Positions 20,959 through 31,477 of a stretch of 64,000 nucleotides of DNA are shown here, one piece after another. Location of the stretch: the NCBI GenBank assembly GCA_947453625.1, contig CANGHK010000015.1, positions 28,851 through 92,850 on the forward strand, read 5' to 3'. This DNA comes from Burkholderiales bacterium (GTDB lineage: Bacteria > Pseudomonadota > Gammaproteobacteria > Burkholderiales > Burkholderiaceae_C). Below the pieces are notes generated by a model. The model was not told the origin of the DNA. It made no database searches and was given only the letters and a program-made list of their open reading frames with translations. The position numbers were made by a program, and so were the translations under genes. Numbering within the stretch: position 1 is the stretch's first letter; each line of letters starts with the position of its first letter.

Positions 20959-21891
20959 ATGGCAGCGATCACTGCAAGCATGGTGGGCGAACTGCGCGCC
21001 AAGACCGACGCACCGATGATGGAGTGCAAGAAGGCCTTGACCGAGGCCGATGGCGACATGGGCCGCGCCGAGGAAATCCTGCGCGTAAAACTGGGTAACA
21101 AAGCCGGCAAGGCCGCGTCGCGCATCACCGCCGAGGGCGTGATCGCGATCGCGACGGCGGGCAGCGCCGGCGCGATGATCGAGATCAACTGCGAGACCGA
21201 CTTCGTCTCGAAGAACGACTCGTTCCTGGCCTTCACCAAGCACTGTGCCGATCTGGTGGCCACCCACAACCCTGCCGACGTGGCTGCGCTGTCGGCGCTG
21301 CCGCTGGCGCAGGAGAGCTTCGGCCCGACGGTCGAGGACGTGCGCAAGGGCCTGATCGGCAAGATCGGCGAGAACGTCGCGATCCGCCGCTTCAAGCATT
21401 TCTCGGGCGACACCAAGCTCGCCACCTACCTGCACGGCGTGCGCATCGGTGTCGTGGTGCAGTACACCGGCGAGGGTGATGTCGCCAGCACGGCCGGCAA
21501 GGACGTGGCGATGCATGTCGCGGCGATGAAGCCGGTGTCGCTGTCGCAAGCCCAGGTGCCGGCCGAACTGGTCGAGAAAGAGCGTCGCATCGCCGCCGAG
21601 AAGGCTGCCGAGGATTCGGCCGCCGCGGTGGCCGCCGGCAAGTCGGCACAGTCGCCCGAGATCGTCGCCAAGCGGGTCGAGGGTTCGGTGCAGAAGTTCC
21701 TGAAGGAGGTTTCGCTGTTCAACCAGAACTTCGTCAAGAACGACAAGCAGACCGTCGAGGAGATGCTCAAGTCCGCCCACACCGAGGTGGCGGGCTTCAC
21801 GATGTACATCGTCGGCGAGGGCATCGAGAAGAAGGTCGACGACTTCGCCGCCGAAGTGGCCGCCCAGGTGGCCGCTGCCAAGGGCGGCTGA
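20959..21891 (+). CDS. tsf: Translation elongation factor Ts
   Basis: EF-Ts recycles EF-Tu by exchanging GDP for GTP. The 310-residue protein has the N-terminal UBA-like domain ([19 protein letters not shown]) and the core motif [14 protein letters not shown], with a second core subdomain and the coiled dimerisation region typical of the longer proteobacterial type. The start [13 protein letters not shown] at 20959 is fixed by family alignment; a GGGAG sequence lies about 8 bp upstream. Confidence 0.98.
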   Translation: MAAITASMVGELRAKTDAPMMECKKALTEADGDMGRAEEILRVKLGNKAGKAASRITAEGVIAIATAGSAGAMIEINCETDFVSKNDSFLAFTKHCADLVATHNPADVAALSALPLAQESFGPTVEDVRKGLIGKIGENVAIRRFKHFSGDTKLATYLHGVRIGVVVQYTGEGDVASTAGKDVAMHVAAMKPVSLSQAQVPAELVEKERRIAAEKAAEDSAAAVAAGKSAQSPEIVAKRVEGSVQKFLKEVSLFNQNFVKNDKQTVEEMLKSAHTEVAGFTMYIVGEGIEKKVDDFAAEVAAQVAAAKGG

Positions 21892-21920
21892 ACCTTCGGG
21901 TCGCCGTTCGGACGGCCCTT

Positions 21921-21956
21921 GGCCGGACGGCGAGCCCCGTGGCTTGCCGTCCGGCC
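21921..21956. repeat. Long inverted repeat between tsf and pyrH
   Basis: Two 16-nt arms (21921-21936 and 21941-21956) pair completely around a CCGT loop, with one G-U wobble in the RNA form. No T-run follows, so it is not a standard terminator; it could stabilise the tsf mRNA 3' end or serve as an RNase processing site ahead of pyrH. Confidence 0.7.
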
Positions 21957-22038
21957 AGACCCCAGTCTGGGCCTGCGCCGGGGGCTGACCCCGGTGGCGC
22001 CGATTAAACTGATGCCCTGTCCCCACGGAGCCTTCTGC

Positions 22039-22749
22039 ATGCCCGCTTACAAGCGCATTCTTCTCAAGTTGTCGGGCGAGGCCTTGATGGGCGACGATGC
22101 CTACGGCATCAACCGATCCACCATCGTCCGGATGGTGCGCGAGGTGCAGGAAGTGACGGCGCTGGGCGTGGAACTGGCCGTGGTGATCGGCGGCGGCAAC
22201 ATCTTCCGTGGCGTGGCCGGCGGCTCGGTGGGCATGGACCGCGCCACCGCCGACTACATGGGCATGCTGGCCACCGTGATGAACGCGCTGGCGCTGGCCG
22301 ACACGATGCGGCTCGAGGGGCTGACCGCGCGCGTGATGTCGGCGATTGCGATCGAGCAGGTGGTCGAGAGCTATGTGCGGCCCAAGGCGCTGCAATACCT
22401 GGAAGAAGGCAAGGTCGTGATCTTCGCCGGTGGCACAGGAAACCCCTTCTTCACCACCGACACTGCGGCCGCGCTGCGCGGGGCCGAGATCGGCGCAGAG
22501 ATCGTGCTCAAGGCCACCAAGGTCGATGGCGTCTACACTGCCGACCCCAAGAAAGACCCGTTGGCCACGCGCTACGCCAACTTGAGCTTCGACGAAGCCA
22601 TCTCCAAGAACCTCCAGGTGCTGGATGCCACCGCGTTTGCGCTGTGCCGCGACCAGAAATTGCCGATCAAGGTGTTTTCGATCTTCAAGCCCGGTGCGCT
22701 CAAGCGCGTGGTGATGGGCGAGGATGAAGGCACCCTGGTCCACGTCTGA
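22039..22749 (+). CDS. pyrH: UMP kinase
   Basis: PyrH phosphorylates UMP to UDP in pyrimidine biosynthesis. The 236-residue protein belongs to the amino acid kinase fold, with [14 protein letters not shown] at the N-terminus, [11 protein letters not shown] for the phosphate loop, [16 protein letters not shown] and [14 protein letters not shown]. It is hexameric and allosteric in the family. The ATG at 22039 gives the conserved start. Confidence 0.97.
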   Translation: MPAYKRILLKLSGEALMGDDAYGINRSTIVRMVREVQEVTALGVELAVVIGGGNIFRGVAGGSVGMDRATADYMGMLATVMNALALADTMRLEGLTARVMSAIAIEQVVESYVRPKALQYLEEGKVVIFAGGTGNPFFTTDTAAALRGAEIGAEIVLKATKVDGVYTADPKKDPLATRYANLSFDEAISKNLQVLDATAFALCRDQKLPIKVFSIFKPGALKRVVMGEDEGTLVHV

Positions 22750-22796
22750 AAGCACCTGAGCCTGCTTTCCCCCGTATTGACCCGTTGAGAAGCCCC

Positions 22797-23357
22797 ATGA
22801 CCATCGCCGAGACCAAGTCCAACGCCGAAGCCAAGATGCTCAAGTCCATCGAGGCATTCAAGAGCGAAATCCAGAAGATCCGCACCGGACGTGCCCACCC
22901 GGGCATCCTCGACCAGGTGCATGTCGATTACTACGGGTCCATGGTGCCGATCAGCCAGGTGGCCAACGTCTCGCTGCTCGATGCACGAACGATCAGCGTT
23001 CAGCCCTGGGAAAAAGGCCTTGCCGCCAAGATCGAGAAGGCCATACGCGAGAGCGAACTCGGCCTCAACCCGGCCTCGCAGGGCGACCTGATCCGGGTGC
23101 CTATGCCCGCGTTGACCGAGGAGCGCCGCCGTGACCTCAGCAAGGTGGTGCGCCATGCCGGCGAGGATGCCAAGATTGCGGTGCGCAACCTGCGCCGCGA
23201 GGCCAACGAGCAATTGAAGAAACTGCTCAAGGACAAGGCCGTGACCGAAGACGACGAGCGCCGGGCCCAGGACGAGGTGCAGAAGCTGACCGACCGGGTC
23301 GTGGTCGAGATCGACAAACTGGTGCATGGCAAGGAAGCTGAGATCATGGCGGTCTGA
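22797..23357 (+). CDS. frr: Ribosome recycling factor
   Basis: RRF splits post-termination ribosomes with EF-G. The 186-residue product contains [20 protein letters not shown], the ISVQPWEKG turn and [14 protein letters not shown], all conserved in RRF. It lies in the rpsB-tsf-pyrH-frr-uppS string found across proteobacteria, 47 bp after pyrH. Confidence 0.97.
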   Translation: MTIAETKSNAEAKMLKSIEAFKSEIQKIRTGRAHPGILDQVHVDYYGSMVPISQVANVSLLDARTISVQPWEKGLAAKIEKAIRESELGLNPASQGDLIRVPMPALTEERRRDLSKVVRHAGEDAKIAVRNLRREANEQLKKLLKDKAVTEDDERRAQDEVQKLTDRVVVEIDKLVHGKEAEIMAV

Positions 23358-23406
23358 CCGCCTCGACGGACATGACGCCTGCCTGTTGCTGGAGATCCGC
23401 CTGCCG

Positions 23407-24135
23407 ATGAAAAGAGACCTGTCGGTACCGCGCCACTTGGCCATCGTAATGGATGGCAACGGCCGCTGGGCCAAGAAGCGCTATCTGCCGCGCTTCTTCG
23501 GCCACAAGGCCGGTGTCGACACGCTGGTCAAGGTGATCAATGGCTGCGCCGACCGCGGTATCGAGTTCCTCACCGTGTTTGCGTTCTCGTCCGAGAATTG
23601 GAAGCGCCCCGACGACGAGGTCTCCGGCCTGATGGGTCTGGTGCTGGTGGCGGTCACCAAGTACCTGGCCAAGCTGGCCCGCGACGGTGTGCGCATCGTC
23701 ATCGTCGGCGATCGCAACGCGGTGTCGGACCGTCTGCGCACAGCCTGGACCGAGGCTGAGGACGTCACCCGGCACAACACCCGCATCACGCTGTCGGTGG
23801 CCTTCAACTATGGCGGCCGCTGGGATGTGGTGCAGGCCTGCCGTCAAGCCGTGGCGGCCGGCATGGCAGCCGAGCAGATCACCGAGCAGTCGCTGTCGTC
23901 CTACATGGCGATGCGCCACGCGCCCGACCCCGACCTGTTCATCCGCACCGGCGGTGAGGTGCGGATCAGCAACTTCCTGCTCTGGCAGGTGGCTTACTCC
24001 GAGTTGGTCTTCACCGATTGCCTGTGGCCTGATTTCGACGTGGCAGCGCTGGACGCGGCGCTGGCGGTCTACGCCGGCCGGGAGCGCCGCTTCGGCGCGG
24101 TCACCAGCGGCGCCGTCGACCCGGCGCCGGGCTGA
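23407..24135 (+). CDS. uppS: Undecaprenyl diphosphate synthase (cis-prenyltransferase)
   Basis: UppS makes the C55 undecaprenyl diphosphate carrier for cell-wall and O-antigen synthesis by adding IPP units in cis to FPP. The 242-residue protein has the catalytic HLAIVMDGNGRWAKKR motif, FAFSSENWKRP, and the C-terminal DLFIRTGGEVRISNFLLWQ segment. The ATG at 23407 was chosen because it sits 13 codons before the MDGNGRW motif as in relatives. It draws on the MEP pathway genes ispG and dxr also present here. Confidence 0.96.
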   Translation: MKRDLSVPRHLAIVMDGNGRWAKKRYLPRFFGHKAGVDTLVKVINGCADRGIEFLTVFAFSSENWKRPDDEVSGLMGLVLVAVTKYLAKLARDGVRIVIVGDRNAVSDRLRTAWTEAEDVTRHNTRITLSVAFNYGGRWDVVQACRQAVAAGMAAEQITEQSLSSYMAMRHAPDPDLFIRTGGEVRISNFLLWQVAYSELVFTDCLWPDFDVAALDAALAVYAGRERRFGAVTSGAVDPAPG

Positions 24136-24141
24136 TCGGCT

Positions 24142-24981
24142 ATGCTGGCCCAGCGCGTGATCACCGCCGTGGTGCTGCTGGCGCTGTTGCTGCCAGCATT
24201 GGTCAGCAGCAGTCCCTTGCCCTTCGCGCTGCTGACGCTGGTGCTGATCAGTGTCGCAGGCTGGGAATGGGCGCGACTCAACGGTGCCGGCAACCCGGCT
24301 TTTGCGCTGGCCTCGGGCGCATTGCTCGCCCTGCTGTGCGGATTCAGTTTGCAGCGCCTCCCGGAAATGGGCCCTGCCGGCGGCCTCTGGTGGACCGGCA
24401 CGTCGCTGTGGCTCGCAGGTGGTGCCCTGGCGTTGCGGCGCGGCCCGGCAGGCTGGCAGACCTGGCCGGCCATGCTGCGCTGGGCCTTGGGCCTGGGCCT
24501 GCTTTGGCTGGCGTGGCTGGCGATGGCACAGGCGCGCAGCATAGGCGTCAACTTTCTGCTGTCGGTGATGTGCATCGTCTGGGTCGCCGACATCTCGGCC
24601 TACTTTGCCGGGCGGGCTTTCGGTCGCCGCAAACTGGCGCCGGGCATCAGTCCTGGCAAGAGCTGGGAAGGCGTGTACGGCGGGGTCTCCGGTGTGCTCG
24701 TCCTGGCCGCGGGTTGGCTCTGGCTCGAATCTCGACATGATCTTGGCTCGGCCAGCGTGTTCAAGCTGCTGCACCAGCAGCATGGCTACCCGGGATTGCT
24801 GCTGGCGCTGCTGCTGATGGCCGCGCTCAGTGTGATGGGTGATCTGTTCGAATCGCTGGTCAAGCGGTCGGCGGGCGTCAAGGATTCGAGCGCTCTGCTG
24901 CCCGGCCATGGCGGCGTGCTCGACCGCGTCGACGCGCTGTTGCCGGTGCTGCCGGCGGCGCTGGCGCTGATCAGTTTCTAG
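24142..24981 (+). CDS. cdsA: Phosphatidate cytidylyltransferase (CDP-diglyceride synthase)
   Basis: CdsA makes CDP-diacylglycerol from CTP and phosphatidic acid for all phospholipids. The 279-residue protein is strongly hydrophobic with several membrane spans. It carries the family signature near the C-terminus (GDLFESLVKRSAGVKDSS, then LLPGHGGVLDRVDAL) and ISPGKSWEGVYGG in the middle. It begins 6 bp after uppS and is followed by dxr, as in many proteobacteria. Confidence 0.95.
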   Translation: MLAQRVITAVVLLALLLPALVSSSPLPFALLTLVLISVAGWEWARLNGAGNPAFALASGALLALLCGFSLQRLPEMGPAGGLWWTGTSLWLAGGALALRRGPAGWQTWPAMLRWALGLGLLWLAWLAMAQARSIGVNFLLSVMCIVWVADISAYFAGRAFGRRKLAPGISPGKSWEGVYGGVSGVLVLAAGWLWLESRHDLGSASVFKLLHQQHGYPGLLLALLLMAALSVMGDLFESLVKRSAGVKDSSALLPGHGGVLDRVDALLPVLPAALALISF

Positions 24982-25004
24982 TCCCTTACCGAAAGCTCCC
25001 TGAC

Positions 25005-26189
25005 ATGGTTCAACGTGTGTGCCTGCTCGGCGCCACCGGCTCGGTGGGCACCAGCACGCTCGAGGTCATGGCGCTGCATCCCGACCGCTACGCAGTGTTC
25101 GCCTTGACTGCGATGCACCGGATGGCCGACCTGGCCACGCTGTGCCGGCGCTGGCAGCCGCGCTATGCAGTGGTGGGCACGCCGGCCCAGGCCGATGCGC
25201 TGGGCGCCGAGTTGGCGCTCTCCTGCCTGCGCACCGAGGTGCTGCACGGCGCGCAGGCCTTGTGCGAGATGGCGTCACACCCGGAGGTCGACAGCGTGAT
25301 GGCCGCGATCGTCGGTGCGGCCGGCCTGCCGCCCTGCATCGCCGCAGCGCGTGCCGGCAAGCGCCTGATGCTGGCCAACAAGGAGGCGCTGGTGGTCGGC
25401 GGCCGCCTGTTCATGGACGCGGTGCAGCAGGGCGGAGCCTTGCTGCTGCCCATAGACAGCGAGCATTCGGCGATCTTCCAGTGCTTGCCCGAGGACCGCG
25501 CGGCCTGGGGTAGGCGCATCGCCCACATCGTGCTGACGGCCTCGGGCGGGCCGTTCCGCACGCGCGATCCGGCCACCTTGCACGACGTGACGCCCGACCA
25601 GGCCTGCGCCCATCCGAACTGGGTGATGGGGCGCAAGATCTCGGTCGATTCGGCCACGATGATGAACAAGGCCCTCGAGGTTATCGAGGCGCGCTGGCTG
25701 TTCGACCTGGCGCCCGAGCAGATCCGGGTCGTGCTGCACCCGCAGAGCATCGTGCACTCGATGGTGGTGTGCCGCGACAACTCGGTGCTGGCCCAGCTCG
25801 GCACGCCCGACATGAAAGTGCCGATCAGCGTCGGCCTGGCCTGGCCCGAACGGGTGGCCTCGGGCGCCGACGAGCTCGATTTCCTCACCGCCCGGCCGCT
25901 GACCTTCGAGCCGGTCGATCCGCTGCGATTTCCGGGCCTGGGCCTGGCCTTCGACGCGCTGCGCGGTCCCGAAGGCAGCACCACAGTGCTGAACGCGGCC
26001 AACGAGATCGCGGTGGCTGCCTTCCTGGCCGGGCGCGTGCGCTTCACCGACATCCACCGCATCAATGCCGGCACGGTGGCTGCGCAGGTGGCGGGCGCCG
26101 CCGATGCGCGGTCCTTCGACGACTTGCTCGCGCTCGACGCCAGGGCCCGCGCCCATGCCGAAGCGTTGGGCCGGGAGCTTGCCCGATGA
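25005..26189 (+). CDS. dxr: 1-deoxy-D-xylulose 5-phosphate reductoisomerase
   Basis: Dxr carries out the first committed step of the MEP pathway, making MEP from DXP with NADPH. The 394-residue product has the Rossmann NADPH loop LLGATGSVGTSTLEV, the metal/substrate site LPIDSEHSAIFQCL, ASGGPFR, and NWVMGRKISVDSATMMNKALE. The stop overlaps the rseP start as ATGA. It shares the pathway with ispG at the left end of the window. Confidence 0.97.
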   Translation: MVQRVCLLGATGSVGTSTLEVMALHPDRYAVFALTAMHRMADLATLCRRWQPRYAVVGTPAQADALGAELALSCLRTEVLHGAQALCEMASHPEVDSVMAAIVGAAGLPPCIAAARAGKRLMLANKEALVVGGRLFMDAVQQGGALLLPIDSEHSAIFQCLPEDRAAWGRRIAHIVLTASGGPFRTRDPATLHDVTPDQACAHPNWVMGRKISVDSATMMNKALEVIEARWLFDLAPEQIRVVLHPQSIVHSMVVCRDNSVLAQLGTPDMKVPISVGLAWPERVASGADELDFLTARPLTFEPVDPLRFPGLGLAFDALRGPEGSTTVLNAANEIAVAAFLAGRVRFTDIHRINAGTVAAQVAGAADARSFDDLLALDARARAHAEALGRELAR

Positions 26190-27568
26190 TCGTCACCGTG
26201 CTGGCCTTCCTGCTGACGCTGGGGGTGTTGATCGTCGTCCACGAATACGGCCACTACCGCGTCGCGGTGGCCTGCGGGGTCAAGGTGCTGCGTTTCTCGA
26301 TCGGTTTCGGCCGCGTCGTCTGGCGCCACCAGAAGTCCCCCGCCCACACCGAGTTCGTGCTGTCCGCGCTGCCGCTGGGCGGTTATGTGCGCATGCTCGA
26401 CGAGCGCGAGGCGCCGGTGCAGGCGGCTGAACTGGGCCAGACCTTCAACCGCAAGCCGCTGTGGCAGCGCACGGCGATCGTCTCCGCCGGTCCGCTGGCC
26501 AACCTGCTGTTGGCGGTGTTGTTGTTCGCCGCGTCGCACTGGATAGGCGTCGACGAGCCCAGGGCCCAGCTCGGGGCGCCCGCCGTCGGCAGCCTGGCCG
26601 AGCGTGCCGGCATGCGCTCGGGCGACTGGGTGCTGGCCTGGCAGGACGTCGAAGGCCAATGGGTGGATGTGCGCTCGATCAACGACCTGCGCTGGCAGGT
26701 CACGCAGCACCTGATGCTGGGCCAGGCGCTGCAGTTGCAGGTCGGCGACGCGCAAGGCCATGGTGGTCGACAGGTACGGCTGGGGCTGGATGAACTGGGC
26801 GCGCAGGAACTTGACGCCCTGCTGATGAAGCGCATAGGCCTGGGGCTGCCGTACAGCGAGCCTGTGCTGGGCGAGGTCAAGGCTGGTGGGCCTGCCGCGG
26901 CCGTCGGCCTGCGCAGTGGCGACCGCGTGCTGCGCACCGACGGCCATCCGGTCAGCGATGCCCAGGGCCTGCGCGAGCGTATCCGCGGCGCGGTGCGCGA
27001 CGGCGCTGCGCAGTCCATGGTCTGGCAGCTTCAGCGCGGCGGGCAGATGCTCGAGTTGACCGTCACGCCGCGCGTGGTGCGCGAGGGCGAGCGCGGTAGC
27101 GAACGGGCTGTCGGCCGCATCGATGCCTTCGTCGGTTCGCCGCCGGTGCTGGTCAAGGTGCAACTCGGCCCGCTCGACGGCCTGAGCCAGGGCTTGTCGC
27201 GCACCTGGGAGGTGTCGGCGCTGACGCTGCGGATGATGGGCCGGATGCTGGTCGGCCAGGCTTCGCTGAAGAACCTGAGTGGCCCGCTGACGATTGCCGA
27301 CGTGGCCGGCCAGTCGGTGCAGCAAGGCCTGGCCTATTACCTTGGCTTCCTGGCGCTGGTCAGCGTCAGCCTGGGGGTGCTGAACCTGCTACCGCTGCCC
27401 ATGCTCGACGGTGGTCACCTGATGTATTATCTTTTCGAGGGCTTGACCGGCCGCCCGGTCTCCGATCTCTGGCTCGCGCGCTTGCAGCGCGGTGGCATCG
27501 CGGTCTTGCTGCTGATGATGTCGGTGGCCCTCTTCAACGACGTTGCCCGTTTGCTGGGCCTGCACTGA
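26186..27568 (+). CDS. rseP: Site-2 protease RseP
   Basis: RseP is an inner-membrane zinc metalloprotease that cuts anti-sigma factors and remnant signal peptides in the sigma-E envelope-stress pathway. The 460-residue protein has the zinc motif HEYGH (19-23) in the first membrane helix, two PDZ-like regions (first near LAERAGMRSGDWVLAW, second near GPAAAVGLRSGDRVLRTDG), and the LDG motif at 407-409 (PLPMLDGGHL). The start overlaps dxr and bamA follows after 8 bp. Confidence 0.95.
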   Translation: MIVTVLAFLLTLGVLIVVHEYGHYRVAVACGVKVLRFSIGFGRVVWRHQKSPAHTEFVLSALPLGGYVRMLDEREAPVQAAELGQTFNRKPLWQRTAIVSAGPLANLLLAVLLFAASHWIGVDEPRAQLGAPAVGSLAERAGMRSGDWVLAWQDVEGQWVDVRSINDLRWQVTQHLMLGQALQLQVGDAQGHGGRQVRLGLDELGAQELDALLMKRIGLGLPYSEPVLGEVKAGGPAAAVGLRSGDRVLRTDGHPVSDAQGLRERIRGAVRDGAAQSMVWQLQRGGQMLELTVTPRVVREGERGSERAVGRIDAFVGSPPVLVKVQLGPLDGLSQGLSRTWEVSALTLRMMGRMLVGQASLKNLSGPLTIADVAGQSVQQGLAYYLGFLALVSVSLGVLNLLPLPMLDGGHLMYYLFEGLTGRPVSDLWLARLQRGGIAVLLLMMSVALFNDVARLLGLH

Positions 27569-27576
27569 ACCCACTG

Positions 27577-29889
27577 ATGCCCCCCTTCTCAACAGACCGC
27601 CTGTTTCGCCCTGCCACGGCCGTCGCCGCCGCAGTCGCCACGTTAGCCACCCTGGCATCGCCGGCCGCCCAGGCCATAGAACCCTTCGTGCTGCAGGACA
27701 TCCGGGTCGAGGGGCTGCAGCGCACCGACGCCGGCACCGTGTTCGCCGCGCTGCCGTTCCGCGTCGGCGACGGCTATTCGGATGAAAAGGCGGCAGCCGC
27801 GCTGCGTGCACTGTTCGCCACCGGCCTGTTCAAGGATGTCCGCATCGAGATCGATGGACGCGTCGCAGTGGTGGTGGTCGAAGAGCGGCCGGTGATCGAG
27901 ACTGTCAGCTTCGTCGGTTTGAAGGAGTTCGACAAGGACACGTTGGTCAAGTCGCTCAAGGACGCGGGCATCGGCGAGGGCATGCCCTTCGACCGCGCGC
28001 TGATCGATCGCGCCGAGCAGGAGATCAAGCGCCAGTACCTGTCGCGCAGCCTGTACGGCGCCGAGGTGGTGACCACCATCACCCCGACCGAACGCAACCG
28101 CGTCAACGTCAGTTTCGCGATGACCGAAGGTGACGCGGCGCGCATCCGCGAGATCCGCATCGTCGGCGCCAAGGTGTTCACTGAAGCCACGTTGACCGCG
28201 CTGATGGACCTGACCACCAGCGGCTGGCTGACCTGGTATACCAAGAACGACCGTTACTCGCGCGCCAAGCTGAACGCCGACCTCGACACGATACGCGCTT
28301 ACTACCTGAACCGCGGCTACCTCGAATTCAACATCGAGACCGCTCAGGTCACGATCTCGCCCGACAAGCAGGACATCAGCGTCACCCTGACCATCAAGGA
28401 AGGCCAGCTCTACACCGTCACCGCCATTAGGCTGGCGGGCGACTACCTCGGCAAGGAGGATGAGTTCAAGCAACTGGTCGGCGTGCGCGCCGGCGAGCCC
28501 TACCGCGCCGCCGGCGTCACCACCACCACCAAGGCCTTCACCGACCGTTTCGGCAGCTTCGGCTATGCCTTTGCCAGGGTCGATGCCCGTACCGAGATCG
28601 ACCGGGCCAATGGCCAGGTCGCGCTGGTGCTGGCCGCCGACCCGCAGCGCCGCGTCTATGTGCGCCGCATCGACGTGGCCGGCAACACCCGCACCCGCGA
28701 CGAGGTGGTGCGGCGCGAGTTCCGCCAACTCGAATCGAGTTGGTACGACGGCGAGCGCATCAAGCTGTCGCGCGAGCGTGTCGACCGTCTGGGCTACTTC
28801 AAGGACGTCAACGTCGAAACCAACGAGGTCGCGGGTACCGCCGACCAGGTCGACCTGGCGGTCAGCGTGACCGAGAGGCCGACTGGCAACCTGTCTTTGG
28901 GCCTGAGCTTTTCCAGTGCAGACAAGCTCGCGCTGTCGGCGGCGATCAAGCAGGACAACGTCTTCGGCTCGGGCAACTACCTGGGCTTCGAGGTCAACAC
29001 CAGCAAGTTCTCGCGCAGCCTGGTGTTCTCTACCGTCGACCCCTACTTCACGGTCGACGGCATATCGCGCGCCATCGACTTGTACTACCGCACTTCGCGC
29101 CCGTACAACAGCCTGGGTGATCAATACCAGATCACCAACCCGGGCGGCGCTGTCCGCTTCGGTGTGCCGTTCTCCGAATACGACACGGTGTTTTTCGGCG
29201 CCGGCATCGAGCAGACCAACATCGGCGCCTCGGCGGGCATCCCGAACCAGTATTTTGACTACCGCTTCCGCTACGGGCCGATCTCCACTGCGGTGCCGCT
29301 GACGCTGGGCTGGGCGCGTGACCAGCGCGACAGCGCACTCACCCCAACGGCCGGCCGGTATACCCGCGCCAACGTCGAGTGGAGCGTGGGGGGCGACGTG
29401 CGCTACCTGCGCAGCAACCTGCAGTACCAGCAGTTCTTCCCTATCTGGCAACGCATCACGCTGGGCATCAACAGCGAACTGGGTTGGGGTCTGGGTCAGG
29501 GCGGTCGGCCCTACCCGGTTTTCAAGAACTTCTACGGCGGTGGCCTGGGCTCGGTGCGGGTGTTCGAGCAGAACTCGCTGGGCGTGATCGACCCGACTGG
29601 CGCCTATGTGGGCGGAGCCAAGAAGCTCAACGTCAATGCCGAGCTCTACTTCCCGGTGCCGGGCACAGGCAACGACAAGTCGCTGCGCATCTTCGCGTTC
29701 ACCGATGCCGGCAACGTCTGGCGAGATGGTGAACCTATCACGTCGGCCAGTCTCCGGTCCTCGGCTGGTCTGGGTCTGTCCTGGATCTCGCCGGTCGGCC
29801 CGCTCAAGCTGAGCTGGGGCGCACCTTTGCGCAAGCAAGCCACGGATAGAATCCAACGTTTCCAATTCCAGATCGGGACCGCGTTCTGA
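27577..29889 (+). CDS. bamA: Outer membrane protein assembly factor BamA
   Basis: BamA is the essential Omp85 barrel that inserts outer-membrane proteins. The 770-residue precursor has a signal peptide cleaved after AQA (residue 33), five POTRA domains beginning FVLQDIRVEGLQRTDAGTV, and the 16-stranded D15 barrel. The last residue is Phe (FQIGTAF), the terminal signal of barrel proteins. BamB is encoded at 3.95 kb and the chaperone Skp immediately downstream; the skp start codon overlaps the last base of the bamA stop. Confidence 0.97.
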   Translation: MPPFSTDRLFRPATAVAAAVATLATLASPAAQAIEPFVLQDIRVEGLQRTDAGTVFAALPFRVGDGYSDEKAAAALRALFATGLFKDVRIEIDGRVAVVVVEERPVIETVSFVGLKEFDKDTLVKSLKDAGIGEGMPFDRALIDRAEQEIKRQYLSRSLYGAEVVTTITPTERNRVNVSFAMTEGDAARIREIRIVGAKVFTEATLTALMDLTTSGWLTWYTKNDRYSRAKLNADLDTIRAYYLNRGYLEFNIETAQVTISPDKQDISVTLTIKEGQLYTVTAIRLAGDYLGKEDEFKQLVGVRAGEPYRAAGVTTTTKAFTDRFGSFGYAFARVDARTEIDRANGQVALVLAADPQRRVYVRRIDVAGNTRTRDEVVRREFRQLESSWYDGERIKLSRERVDRLGYFKDVNVETNEVAGTADQVDLAVSVTERPTGNLSLGLSFSSADKLALSAAIKQDNVFGSGNYLGFEVNTSKFSRSLVFSTVDPYFTVDGISRAIDLYYRTSRPYNSLGDQYQITNPGGAVRFGVPFSEYDTVFFGAGIEQTNIGASAGIPNQYFDYRFRYGPISTAVPLTLGWARDQRDSALTPTAGRYTRANVEWSVGGDVRYLRSNLQYQQFFPIWQRITLGINSELGWGLGQGGRPYPVFKNFYGGGLGSVRVFEQNSLGVIDPTGAYVGGAKKLNVNAELYFPVPGTGNDKSLRIFAFTDAGNVWRDGEPITSASLRSSAGLGLSWISPVGPLKLSWGAPLRKQATDRIQRFQFQIGTAF

Positions 29890-30410
29890 TGATCACGAAG
29901 ACTTTGAAGGCTGTTGCCGCGTTCGGCTGCGTTGTGGCCTTGACCGGCGGGCCCGTCCAGGCGCAGGAACTGAAGATAGGCTATGTCAACAGCGAGCGGG
30001 TACTGCGTGAAGCCACGCCGGCCAAGGCCGCGCTGGCCCGCATGGAAGCCGACTTCAGCAAGCGCGACAAGGACCTGAACGACCAGGCCGGCAAGCTCAA
30101 GGCGGCTGCCGACAAGTTGGAGAAGGACGCGCCCACGCTGCCCGAGAGCGAGCGCAACCGCCGCCAGCGCGACCTGGTCGAACAGGACCGCGACCTGCAG
30201 CGCAAGCGCCGCGAATTCCAGGAAGACCTGAACCAGCGCCGCAATGAGGAAACTGCCGGTATCGTCGAGCGCGCCAACAAGGTCATCAAGGGCATCTTCG
30301 AAGGCGAGAAGTACGACCTGATCCTGCAGGACGTGGTGTTCGCGGGCCCTCGGGTCGACATCACCGAGAAGGTGATCAAGGCGCTGAACGCCGCGCCCGC
30401 GGCCAAGTAA
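29889..30410 (+). CDS. skp: Periplasmic chaperone Skp/OmpH
   Basis: This 173-residue precursor has a signal peptide ending PVQA (residue 25), then [20 protein letters not shown], the N-terminal beta strand of Skp. Long charged helices (residues ~45-125, rich in Lys, Asp, Glu and Arg) form the tentacles that hold unfolded outer-membrane proteins. The order bamA-skp-lpxD-fabZ-lpxA-lpxB is conserved. The ATG shares one base with the bamA stop. Confidence 0.94.
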   Translation: MITKTLKAVAAFGCVVALTGGPVQAQELKIGYVNSERVLREATPAKAALARMEADFSKRDKDLNDQAGKLKAAADKLEKDAPTLPESERNRRQRDLVEQDRDLQRKRREFQEDLNQRRNEETAGIVERANKVIKGIFEGEKYDLILQDVVFAGPRVDITEKVIKALNAAPAAK

Positions 30411-30421
30411 GGCGGCACGCC

Positions 30422-31477
30422 GTGCCCATGCCGGTGCGGCTGGCCGACATCGTCGGCGACCTGGGGGGCGAGTTGTGCGGCGGGTCGGGGGATGAGGCCA
30501 GCGCCGTCATCGCTCGTCTGGCGCCGCTCGAATCGGCTGACGCCACCAGCCTGAGCTTTCTGTCCCATCCGCGCTATGGCGCGCAACTGGCGGCATCCCA
30601 CGCGGCCTGCGTGATCGTCTCGCCGGCGATGCGCGAGGCCGCGCTGGCACGCGGTGCGGCGCTCGTCACGCCCGACCCCTACCTCTACTTTGCCCGGCTC
30701 ACGCAGTGGTGGGCGGCGCGCACGCGACGCCAGCCCGTGCCTGGCGTGCATGCCAGCGCGGTGGTCGAGCCCGGCGCTCGCCTCCACGCCAGCGCCTCGG
30801 TGGGCGCATTCGCTTTTGTGGGAGCCGGCGCGGTGATAGGCGCCGGGGCGGTCATCGGCAGCCATTGCCAGCTCGGTGCCGACGCCGTGGTGGGCGAGGG
30901 CACGCGCCTGGCGGCCCGCGTCACGCTGGGCGAGGCCTGCCGCATAGGCGCGCGTGGCATCGTGCACTCGGGCGTGGTGATAGGCGCCGACGGCTTCGGT
31001 TTTGCACCTGACGCCAGCGGCGGTGAGACCCACTGGGTCAAGATCGCCCAACTCGGCGCGGTGCGCATCGCTGACGATGTCGAGATCGGCGCCAACACCT
31101 GCATAGACCGCGGCGCGCTCGACGACACGGTGATCGACGAGGGCGTCAAGCTCGACAACCTGATCCAGGTCGGGCACAACGTTCACATCGGCGCGCACAG
31201 CGCGATGGCCGGCTGTGTCGGCATCGCCGGCAGCGCCAGGATAGGGCGCTTCTGCACCGCTGGCGGCGGGGCCATCATCCTGGGCCACCTGCAACTGGTC
31301 GACCATGTGCATGTCACCGCTGCGACGGTGATCACCCGCTCCATACTCAAGCCAGGCCAGTACAGCGGCCTGTTTCCGTTCGATGACAATGCGTCATGGG
31401 AAAAGAACGCGGCCACGCTGCGCCAACTGCATGCCTTGCGCGACCGCCTGCGTGCGCTGGAGAAAAAACAAACATGA
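30422..31477 (+). CDS. lpxD: UDP-3-O-acylglucosamine N-acyltransferase
   Basis: LpxD adds the second (N-linked) hydroxyacyl chain in lipid A synthesis. The 351-residue protein has an N-terminal uridine-binding domain ([20 protein letters not shown]) and then a left-handed beta helix of hexapeptide repeats such as [13 protein letters not shown]. The catalytic region lies near [21 protein letters not shown] sequence at residues ~240-260. The start is GTG 30422, with ATG 30428 possible. The stop overlaps fabZ (ATGA). Confidence 0.95.
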   Translation: MPMPVRLADIVGDLGGELCGGSGDEASAVIARLAPLESADATSLSFLSHPRYGAQLAASHAACVIVSPAMREAALARGAALVTPDPYLYFARLTQWWAARTRRQPVPGVHASAVVEPGARLHASASVGAFAFVGAGAVIGAGAVIGSHCQLGADAVVGEGTRLAARVTLGEACRIGARGIVHSGVVIGADGFGFAPDASGGETHWVKIAQLGAVRIADDVEIGANTCIDRGALDDTVIDEGVKLDNLIQVGHNVHIGAHSAMAGCVGIAGSARIGRFCTAGGGAIILGHLQLVDHVHVTAATVITRSILKPGQYSGLFPFDDNASWEKNAATLRQLHALRDRLRALEKKQT

